DNA from: Arthonia radiata
Taxonomy: Eukaryota; Ascomycota; Arthoniomycetes; Arthoniales; Arthoniaceae
Length of the DNA: 64,000 bases
Direction: 5' to 3'
Assembly: GCA_002989075.1 (NCBI GenBank)
Contig: PSQN01000004.1
Location: forward strand, 124,001 to 188,000
The notes below the pieces were generated by a model. That model was not told where the DNA came from and searched no databases. It worked only from the letters and a program-made list of their open reading frames with translations. This document shows positions 31,475 to 39,705 of this stretch, one piece after another (within the stretch, counting starts at the first letter, position 1; every line of letters starts with the position of its first letter). The position numbers and the translations under genes are program-made.

Positions 31475-31924
31475 TGATATGTGTTTATGATGTAATGATT
31501 TACGTGTACAGCTAGAAAGGTTATGGCATTGTGTATATCCATAAGTATATAGGCGAAGTAGCTCTTGAAGAGCACGAGACCAGTTCATGAGCCTGCGAGG
31601 ATGTGCAGAATGTAGACTACGCGGTAGGAGTGTCAAGCTTCATAGTGTTCCTGAAAGGGCTGAGACTTGTCTGTGACTACACAATAGCCAGCCTATTGCG
31701 AACCAGACCTTGTACTGGAGATCACGCATCATACGTGAGACATTGTAATTATCCTTCACCAGCTGATGGGGTGCCATGAGCCCCTCGTCGACAGCTCCAA
31801 AAGTTGTCCGAGGTTGACTGCACCTCAATGAACACTTCCAGATGCAAACCAGGGCCACGCCCAAACATCTGCCCGTCGGCTTTGAGAAGCAACAGTACAT
31901 GTGCTCGCCAAAAGCTCACCCACA
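31475..31924. other. Spacer between the two carboxylase genes
   Basis: A gap of 450 bases holding the terminator of the carboxyltransferase gene and the promoter of the biotin carboxylase gene. The two genes run head to tail, so they do not share a promoter. No coding frame is convincing. Confidence 0.45.
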
Positions 31925-34112
31925 ATGTCACAACCCACCCAACGGCCGTTCAAGACCCTCCTCGTCGCCAATCGCGGCGAAATCGCGGTCCGCATAATAA
32001 ACGCAGCCCGCGAACAAAAACAGCCCATTCAAGTCTTCGCCGTCGCGTCACCAAATGACACAGCGCATACACTTGCTTTACCACCAAGCCAAGTCCTGCA
32101 GCTTCCCAGTGCGAGCGACCATCTGAACATCGATCTGCTCATCTCGCTCGTGAAGAAGCACCAGATTGAAGCAGTGCACCCCGGCTATGGCTTCCTCTCC
32201 GAGTCGGCGGAGTTTGCACGGCGCATGTGGAGTGAAGCTGGTGCTGTGGTCGTTGGACCGGGACCTGAGATATTGGAGCGGACTGGGGACAAGCTTGCGG
32301 CGAGGCGGTTGGCTGAGGAGTGTGGTGTCCCTGTGTTGCCGGCGATGGTGGAACCAACTGGTGAGGTACAAGATGTGAGAGCTTTTGTGGAGGCTGTTAG
32401 CTTGCCGGTCATGATCAAGGCGGTTGATGGTGGCGGAGGCCGTGGCATAAGATTGGTGCGTGGTTGCATGCCCCTGCTGTTGCGAGTCGCTTGCGCCGCC
32501 CCAAGTGCTGGCGTTATCTCAAATGAGCTGACCTTGAGTCAACGCCTCGCGAGACTCAGTGCTATTCTCTGGACGTAATGCTGACGTGTCGTCGCAGGTC
32601 AAGGATGCTGCTGATCTTGAGAGCTCGTTCAGAAGAGCGGTCGCAGAGAGTCCTTCCCGACAGGTATTTGTGGAGAAAGCCGCGCTTGATGGCTTCCGTC
32701 ATATCGAGGTCCAAATCATCGGCGACGGGACAGGTGAAATAGCACACCTATGGGAGCGTGAGTGCTCCATTCAGCGGCGGTATCAGAAGATCGTTGAGAT
32801 AGCGCCGAGCCCAGCGCTCCGTCAAGGCAGTGGTAGTGAGCCCGTTGCCAATATCATTGACGCCGCCGTGCGCATGGCGAAACACATCAAATACCGGAGC
32901 CTAGGAACTTTCGAGTTCCTCGTCAACCCAGACATGCAGGAGTTCTTCTTTCTTGAAGTCAATCCGCGGTTACAAGTGGAACATACCATTACCGAGGAAG
33001 TTTCATCAGTCGATCTTGTGACGCTTCAGCTCTGCATCGCTCGAGGAACATCTTTGCCCTCGTATCATGCCTCCAGCATCCAGCAAACGCTACAAGGCGC
33101 TACTAGAGAAACAGCACTCAAGCCTCCTCATGTGTACTCAGTGCAATTTCGCATTACAGCAGAGAACCCGCAACAAGCATTCTCCTTGAGCATCGGCAAG
33201 ATCCGGAGCTTTTCGATGCCCAGTGGCCACGGTGTTCGCGTAGAAACGAACCTCGTGTCGGGCCACGACTGCTCGGTGTCCGCAGACTTCGACAGTCTTC
33301 TGGCAAAGATCATTGTTACTGCGGGTGACTGGCCTAGTGTGATTACCAAAGCTCGCCGCGCCCTAGAGGACACCAGGATAGACGGCGTAAAGACGAACAT
33401 AGACGTGCTGAGAGCCGTTGCCGCAAGTGAGGACTTCGCACGATCTACTTACGATACTCAGTGGTTGAAGCAGAATCTAGACCGTCTGATCATGGATGGC
33501 GAGCAGAGCTCGAGAACACTCTCTCAGCGTCCAATAGCGCGGGCCAGATCTTCTGGTACAACGTCCGAGTTGTCCGGCATGTCCAGCTCGTCCGCGCTGC
33601 TTCGTAAAGGCGACGCATGGAATATCACCCTGGCGCCAGCTGCGAGGCAGCGTGAGCAAGCTGGACCTGAAGCTCGTCACCTGCTGAGGTTGACACGAGT
33701 ATTAAGGAACGAATTCCCGTCATTGCTGGCAGCCGAAGTCGAGTATACTACACCCGGATCGCGGCAACCGCAGCAATATCGCATGACTGCAGGTACCACT
33801 TCTGCATCCGCTCTAGCTGGATCGAATTCTTCGATCCGTCGAGGGGACCCATCGAATCAAGGACACGTCATTGTGCCGTTTGCTGGCAAGCTTGTTGAAG
33901 TTCTAGTGGACGAAGGCGACTATGTCGAGCCTGGTCGAGTGGTCTGTGTGATCAAGCAGATGAAGATGGAACTTGAGGTTAGAGCTAAGGATCAGCAGAG
34001 AGGCCTTGTCAAATGGGTGACAGAAGTCGAAGACGGCGCCGAAATTGACGAGGGAACGTTAATTGCAGAATTGGACTTCAACATTAATCAACAGGTTCCT
34101 GCTAAGCTCTGA
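31925..34112 (+). CDS. Acyl-CoA carboxylase, biotin carboxylase and biotin carrier subunit
   Basis: Exons 31925-32455 and 32598-34112 (142-nt intron, donor GTGCGT, branch GCTGAC) give 681 residues. The biotin carboxylase core shows LLVANRGEIAVRII at the start, HPGYGFLSESAEFARR, the ATP-grasp loop DGGGGRGIRLV across the intron, FRHIEVQIIGDGTGEIAHL, ECSIQRRYQKIVEIAPSP and FLEVNPRLQVEHT. The C-terminal carrier domain has QMKM with the biotin lysine at Lys633; most carriers have AMKM. There is no mitochondrial presequence (MSQPTQRPFK starts right at the core). The last three residues are Ala-Lys-Leu, a canonical PTS1 peroxisomal signal. The stop lies nine bases from the convergent Erd2-like stop. 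With the neighbouring carboxyltransferase it should form a heteromeric acyl-CoA carboxylase; substrate unknown. Confidence 0.94.
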
Positions 34113-34121
34113 TCTATACGC

Positions 34122-35260
34122 TCACCGCTCGTCGCCTTCACGCCATGCAGTCTCGGCTTCTGAAGATTTGACATCAGGCTCAGGTTGAGGCTCGGGCTCG
34201 GGCTCGTCCTCGAAAGCGTGCGGGTGTGCCAATGGCTCGCGATCATCTGCGCCGTCAGCGTCATCGAGCCCATGGTCTGCGCTCACCGATATTCCGCGAG
34301 CACCCCAACCGCGACGGTCTTGCTGGCCGCGCTCGGCATTCGCAAACTCATCGTCATGATCGTCCTCATCGGGCACGCTACCTTTGCGGCCAATGAACCT
34401 CTTGACGAGCCAGCTTTGACTCAGGTCGTCACCATCTACGACCTTCCCGCCCCTCAGCTTCACTCTTTGTCGCGTCCAGTATACCCAGAAGAAGTCAAAG
34501 TACAGTATTGTCTGGATGCTGCCGAATATGACCGACACTGGGTCAACACCAGGGCGCTCCGAGAACGGATCGGTAAGCTTTTGGGCGCCCTGTACGATCC
34601 AATTGAGAAGATAAAAGAAGCGGTATGAGCCGAGCACAGCTAGGTAAAAGGAGTCAATCACGGTCGGAACGGTTGTTTGTCGTAGGAGGAGGAGCTGCGG
34701 CAAGACGCAGACGGATTCGAGGATGATCGAAAAGATCCAGCACATCTGAAAACCTTAGCACAGCACTAGCGACGTAGACGAACAACGTACTTCTCGAAAG
34801 TTCCAGCGTTCGAGCTTCCTACTCCTGAAGATGAGCATGACAAATGGGGAGGACAACGCGGAGCCTAGCAGGACGGCAGCACCGAGCTTCCATGACTTCT
34901 CCCGTTCTCTTGTGCGCGCGAAGACCTTTGTCATGAGGACGATTGTGTAGATAGAGGAGAAGATGTAGAACAGCTTGAGGGTGACATTCCATATGACGTG
35001 GAAGTCCGGCGTGTCCAGGATGAGGCCGAAGGGATATGGCAGATAGCGCGCGAGGAAAACGACGAGATATAAACCCTGGAATATGAAGGAGATGCCTTCG
35101 GCACTTCTGTTGGAATGTATAGCGAAGATGAGGATGCATTTCGAGACGGTATGGCAGATGTCCGCGAGGATTCGAAAGACCTAGAGCTCTTCTCGTCAGA
35201 TCGTATTTCGCAAACTGTGAGCTATGACCGTCTACGAACATTCCAATGGAACTCAACCAT
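34122..35260 (-). CDS. ERD2: ER lumen protein retaining receptor, Erd2/KDELR-like
   Basis: Exons 35260-35240, 35180-34791 and 34745-34122 keep phase and give 344 residues. Exon 1 codes for only seven residues (MVEFHWN) and uses the uncommon donor GTTCGT; the intron has a CTGAC branch site. The body matches the family: VFRILADICHTVSKCILIF, then NRSAEGISFIFQGLYLVVFL, ARYLPYPFG and FYIFSSIYTIVLMTKVF, with later helices YLAVLGSYRFFYLLNWIVQG and ILYFDFFWVYW. Such receptors cycle between Golgi and ER and retrieve soluble ER proteins with HDEL/KDEL tails. The C-terminus carries an extra acidic, Glu/Pro-rich tail of about 100 residues (EDEPEPEPQPEPDVK), longer than in yeast Erd2 and seen in the larger Erd2-like fungal proteins. 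It ends tail-to-tail with the biotin carboxylase gene. Confidence 0.92.
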
Positions 35261-35689
35261 GATTGATAGCCTCTTTGATGCCGGTACAGAACGCGAGAGG
35301 GTGTCTCGTTATATGAAAACTTCTGACAGCGCAGATTGAGAATTCGACATCGAAAGGTGCGGCTCAGCTTGCCCGTCGTGTTTCAGACGGAAGCGACAGG
35401 TGATGTAAGACAATATCTCGCTGTGGGTCGGCGCAGGAATGTTCAGTCTCTTGATAAGGCCTTCACAGCCGCAACGAAGGAATAGAAATTGACGGCAGCA
35501 GGTTACCAGAACGCGCAACTCGTCAGACGACGCATTCACATGTTGACGAGAAGAACGACAAGCCAGGTCCATTTCACAGATCGTGGCACGCTCTATAGAT
35601 CAGATACCCAGGCCAGATGTGTCACAATATTCTTTTCAAATGCCTGCCCATTTACGCGCTCTCGACGCGTTTGTAGGGTACTATAAATT

Positions 35690-35724
35690 ACGTAAATAAT
35701 CCTCCATCTCAAGTAAAATACAGT
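35690..35724 (+). repeat. Direct repeat module A
   Basis: The 11-mer acgtaaataat is followed by cctcc and the 13-mer agtaaaatacagt. All three parts recur in the same order about 285 bases further right. Flanking sequence is locally AT-rich. Could be the edge of an old insertion or a dispersed short repeat. Confidence 0.55.
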
Positions 35725-35975
35725 AGAAAAGGGGCTGGAACCCAATACACATTGCTTACACCCTCTCGTGACTACACGGGCCTTTTCTGCCAAGAATCTG
35801 GCAGGGTAGGCTTAATTCCGCTCAAACCCGGTCCCACAATTCGAGTAATAAGAAGTAAAGTTAAAGACACTTTTGTAAATCAAAACGTATACTATTATAC
35901 TTCCGCTTTAGGCATTTTGTCGTGCCGTTAGTCGTGCACAGACTCAAATTTGGGCAGCCCAATACCGTCTTTTTG

Positions 35976-36025
35976 ACGTAAATAATAGGCCCTCCGTTAC
36001 AGTAAAATACAGTGTAAAATACAGT
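35976..36025 (+). repeat. Direct repeat module B
   Basis: Contains acgtaaataat, then cctcc and agtaaaatacagt as in module A, and then repeats gtaaaatacagt once more without a gap. The internal tandem copy is absent in module A. Same orientation as module A. Confidence 0.55.
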
Positions 36026-36213
36026 TTTTCTCCCTACGCGTTTGGCCATTTTCTTTCTCTGACTCGCAAACACATGCCAGTAGATTCAGAGTGAGCCCTC
36101 TCACTGCTTGACGCTGTTGCAGATAAGCTCATCGATCGACATTGCGTGCTCAAGAAGTCATGCTCGATCGCATGCGCTCCACAAAAAAGCGTCCAGAAGC
36201 CTGAACCATAGAC

Positions 36214-39200
36214 ATGGCCACTCCAAGCGCTGATATAGTGCTGCGAGTGCTCGAAGCTGCTGCCTTCCAGAGGACTCAGTCGAAAGATCACGCTGCAATC
36301 GCCGCAAGACAGTTGGATGATTGGCAGACACAGCCGGGCTATCATGCCGTCTTGCTGTCCATTTCACAGAACAAAGCGTTCACCCCGGCAACTCGGATTC
36401 TCGGATTGACTCAGCTGAAAAATGGCATCGACAAGCATTGGCGCGCGGGGTCGGCGATCATACTCGAGGAGCAGACCAACATCCGGAGAGGTCTTCAGCA
36501 GACGGATCTAGATGAGACCGACGGTCGTATCGTAGCGTTGACTGCCGTAATATTCGCTTCTATTGCTCGAAGAGACTTCCCCGGTAAGTGGCCGAGTCTC
36601 TTTGACGACCTCATCAGACTTCATCAGTCTGCCGACTCAACTCGACAACATCAGTTTGCCTTTGCACTCAAGATCATACAGAAGACTATCACCGAGTTCC
36701 AAACCCTCAGGCTAGCCCTTCCACGTAAAGCATACTTCGATGCTGCTCCTAAGCTGTTGCAGGTACTAGCAAGCGATCCTCATCTCCGAACCATACTTAC
36801 CGTGTCCAACACTCCTGGCAGCGATGCAAGACCATCGGTGTTCCATAGTGTTCTAGTCTTCAAATGTGTCCGCAGGTTGGCTGTAGGAGCTTACGAATGT
36901 CCACATTACGATGAAGCCGTCGTATCAATGTGGCGGGCATCTCAACATTGCCTACAGGTGGGTATGGCAGACCAACATTTTGATGATCAATGGTGGATGG
37001 CTCTCATGAGACAGCTCGTAAAGTTTCATTTGGCAATGGCACAAGGTCACCCTGTCACGTTCGCACTCCTTGAGCCGGCTCCTCTCGTCCATTTCTACTG
37101 GAACACTGCCACGTCCTTGCGCAAGCGGCAGCTAGGCGAGATAGATGAGCTTGATGAAGCCTTGGAAGATGGCTTAGCGCCCTTCTTCATCTTGCGAGCC
37201 TTAATGCTTCTGCGCGCTTCTTTCAAGGCTGCACACAACACAGTACACACAATGAAGTTTGCCAAGAATCGTGATCCTGAAGAGCCCTCAAGAGCTAAAG
37301 AGCAGATGAAGATGCAGGTCTTGTCTGAAGATTTCATAGCCAAGATGTTTGAAGGGCTTATCGGCACCTACATGATTTACTCGCCTGGAGACGTGGAAGA
37401 ATGGACAGACGAAGCAGAGGAGTGGGAAATTCGAGAATACGATGCTGAGGATGCTTTTGAACAATCTGTCAGACCTTGTGCTGAGAGGTTGTTCCTTGAC
37501 ATCACTTTGTGGTATAAAGATCTAATACTACAACCTCTCTTGCAGCTTGTTGATCGCCATGCATCTTCAGACAATGTGTTTATCAAGGATGCCGTATATT
37601 CTGCACTAGGTATTTCAGCTTCGAGGGTTTATGAGCACTTCAACTTCAACCACTTCCTGGAAACGCAGATCGCCCAAGACATGGCCAGCTCAGCATCCAA
37701 CTACAACATCATTCGACGGCGCATTGGCATCCTCCTTGCACAGTGGTCGCCCATCACTGAGGCGATCTCCAAAGACAATAAGGGGAAGATCTACGCTATC
37801 TATCGTACTTTGCTGGACCCGTCTGACACTCGCAATGATCAAGTGGTGAGAGTGACGGCCGGCAAGCGCTTCAAAGAAGCTGGCGAAGACTTCGGATTCG
37901 AGCCAGAAAGTTTCCGACCCTACGCATCGGACATTCTTAGATGCATAGTGGAGCTGATGATCGAAATTCAATTACCTGAGAACAAGCTCGCGTTGCTAGA
38001 CACACTACGCTGCGTCATAGAACGAATGGACAGTTCCGTCTTGCAATTCGCGGATCAGATCGTTGGCTTGCTGCAGCGGCTGTGGGGCGAAGTCGAAAAG
38101 GAGCAGCTTATGAAAAAGGCCATCGTCACCGTCCTCGCCAAGTTGACGGGTTCCCTCCGTGGAGCGTCAGCACCGTTGCAAACCTTCGTAATACCACTAC
38201 TTCGCCAAGTCTTAGACCCAACCTCTCAGGAAAACCTCTACCTTTGGGAAGATAGCCTCGATCTTCTACACGAACTCATCCAACAGAGCAAAGGTCCGGC
38301 CAGTGCAGACCTCATAAGTGTGACGCTCGATTACATGCAGTACCTTGATCGCACAGATGGGCAGAACCTTGAAAACTTACTGTCAATTCTGGAAAGCTTG
38401 CTCATCCTGGCAGCAGACGAGATCATGCAAGCCGAGACCGCCCGCGCAGCACTCTGTCGAATGATTGTCCCACTCATGGCTATCAAAAACACGACCGCCG
38501 TAGCAGCAGTCGCATCCTGTCTCGAGCTTCTGATCCGAGCGGCCGCTGATCTTGGTGGTGAAGCAGGCGTTCAGGCCCTCGTCAACAACCTGGCACCGGC
38601 TGGTTTCTCCAAAAGCGCCATGGATTGCATAATCGGCTGCTGGTCCGCTCACCAGACACATGGTCCGAGTCGTAAGGACCCGCCAAGTTCAGCACGAAGC
38701 GAGACCTACTTCTTCATTGTCCTCGGCCGCGTTCTGCTAAACAGCCCGCAGGCATTCATCAGTATTGTGCATTCTGCGGCACAAGAGCGTGGCGCAGAGG
38801 TGCAGGGGATCATAAAGCGCATTTTGGGGGAGTGGTTCAGCCATCTCGACAACATCGGCAACATCGCGCACACGAAGATGATGGTCATGGCGCTGACGCG
38901 ATTGCTGGACTCACACGAGCCTTGGATTTTAGGAAAGCTACAGGACTACATGTCGACATGGACGAGCATGTTGGTGGAGCTGCGAGATGGCGAAGAGGAC
39001 AAAGGCGGCGACACCTTAGTGAGGCCGCCTTACGAACCGCCGACAGGCGTCGTCGCGGAGACGATGATTCCTGAGGAGGACAGGAGAATGCGGCTTACAC
39101 ATCAGGATCCCGTGCACACGGTGAATTTGAGCCAGTTTGTGAAGGCGAGAGTCGATGCCATGGTCGAGCAAAGCGGCGGCTTTGAGAGGTTCCAAGCCGA

Positions 39201-39255
39201 GTATCTGGCGAACGTCGACCAAGATGTTGTTCAGCAATTTATGAGCCTTTTCTGA
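36214..39255 (+). CDS. KAP120: Importin-beta-family karyopherin, Kap120/importin-11 type
   Basis: One exon, 1013 residues, near the length of yeast Kap120 (about 1030). The importin-beta N-terminal (Ran-binding) region is visible at residues 20-75: AARQLDDWQTQPGYHAVLLS, then TRILGLTQLKNGIDKHW, where karyopherins typically have LKN. Helical HEAT-type repeats continue to the end, for example RDFPGKWPSLFDDLIRLH (a hallmark segment), an acidic loop EEWTDEAEEWEIREYDAEDA near 390-410, and the C-terminal NLSQFVKARVDAMVEQSGGF. Members of this branch carry cargo (including ribosome assembly factors in yeast) through nuclear pores in a Ran-GTP-dependent way. Assignment to Kap120 rather than another importin rests on the N-terminal signature and length. 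Confidence 0.9.
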   Translation: MATPSADIVLRVLEAAAFQRTQSKDHAAIAARQLDDWQTQPGYHAVLLSISQNKAFTPATRILGLTQLKNGIDKHWRAGSAIILEEQTNIRRGLQQTDLDETDGRIVALTAVIFASIARRDFPGKWPSLFDDLIRLHQSADSTRQHQFAFALKIIQKTITEFQTLRLALPRKAYFDAAPKLLQVLASDPHLRTILTVSNTPGSDARPSVFHSVLVFKCVRRLAVGAYECPHYDEAVVSMWRASQHCLQVGMADQHFDDQWWMALMRQLVKFHLAMAQGHPVTFALLEPAPLVHFYWNTATSLRKRQLGEIDELDEALEDGLAPFFILRALMLLRASFKAAHNTVHTMKFAKNRDPEEPSRAKEQMKMQVLSEDFIAKMFEGLIGTYMIYSPGDVEEWTDEAEEWEIREYDAEDAFEQSVRPCAERLFLDITLWYKDLILQPLLQLVDRHASSDNVFIKDAVYSALGISASRVYEHFNFNHFLETQIAQDMASSASNYNIIRRRIGILLAQWSPITEAISKDNKGKIYAIYRTLLDPSDTRNDQVVRVTAGKRFKEAGEDFGFEPESFRPYASDILRCIVELMIEIQLPENKLALLDTLRCVIERMDSSVLQFADQIVGLLQRLWGEVEKEQLMKKAIVTVLAKLTGSLRGASAPLQTFVIPLLRQVLDPTSQENLYLWEDSLDLLHELIQQSKGPASADLISVTLDYMQYLDRTDGQNLENLLSILESLLILAADEIMQAETARAALCRMIVPLMAIKNTTAVAAVASCLELLIRAAADLGGEAGVQALVNNLAPAGFSKSAMDCIIGCWSAHQTHGPSRKDPPSSARSETYFFIVLGRVLLNSPQAFISIVHSAAQERGAEVQGIIKRILGEWFSHLDNIGNIAHTKMMVMALTRLLDSHEPWILGKLQDYMSTWTSMLVELRDGEEDKGGDTLVRPPYEPPTGVVAETMIPEEDRRMRLTHQDPVHTVNLSQFVKARVDAMVEQSGGFERFQAEYLANVDQDVVQQFMSLF

Positions 39256-39617
39256 GGGATGCGCCATCAAGGCCTAGAACGATGATGAGAAGTCAAAACC
39301 ATAGAATGATACCCCTGCTCTGCGCCGTGGCATAAGCGAAACATACCGAGTATTCCTTTGTCTCACCCAGCCGAACTCCCTGATAGTTCGCTACTCAGAA
39401 ATACCAACTTGAGATAAAGAATACCTCGCTTCCTGACTGAAGATGCCATCGTCATTAGAACGCGCAAGCAGCACGCTGAAGGTCGCCCCAGGTACGCGCT
39501 CAGACATCTCATATTGACTCACTAACACTCATCACCACTCATCCCCTTCAGTCCCTACTTTGAACCTAGTCAAGATATACATACGTTGTAATTAGTTGAG
39601 CATACCCCACAAGCAAA
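39256..39617. other. Intergenic region before the tRNA gene
   Basis: A gap of 362 bases holding the 3' end of the Kap120 gene and the upstream flank of the tRNA gene. Nothing further recognised. Confidence 0.4.
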
Positions 39618-39691
39618 ACCTCGGTGGTCTAGCGGTCTAAGACGTGAGGCTCATAACCTCAAGAGCAGTGGTTCAAATCCACTTCGAGGTC
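39618..39691 (+). tRNA. tRNA-Met (anticodon CAU), probably elongator
   Basis: A full cloverleaf can be drawn without an intron. The acceptor stem pairs ACCTCGG with TCGAGGT (one G-U), the anticodon stem TGAGG/CCTCA encloses the loop CTCATAA with anticodon CAT, and the T arm is AGTGG-TTCAAAT-CCACT. The A box (TGGTCTAGCGG) and B box (GGTTCAAATCC) fit the Pol III consensus. The standard TTCAAAT T loop argues against an initiator tRNA. The discriminator base appears to be C, which is unusual. A T-run follows within 15 bases. Confidence 0.93.
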
Positions 39692-39698
39692 AACTTCT

Positions 39699-39705
39699 TT
39701 TTGCC
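39699..39705 (+). terminator. Pol III terminator of the tRNA gene
   Basis: A run of T residues (cttctttttgcc) lies about eight bases after the mature 3' end, as expected for RNA polymerase III termination. Confidence 0.7.

Larger units (their letters stand above)
35261..36213. other. Intergenic region with short repeats
   Basis: A gap of 953 bases between divergently transcribed Erd2-like and Kap120 genes. Its middle (about 35680-36030) is richer in A and T and holds two related modules (listed separately). Two minus-strand frames here (35593-35793 and 35861-36073) share a related segment because of the repeat and are not convincing genes. Confidence 0.5.

Noticed and set aside
35593-36073. 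Two minus-strand frames with similar short peptides
   Set aside because: Their similarity comes from the direct repeat modules, and the composition is AT-rich; not convincing genes.
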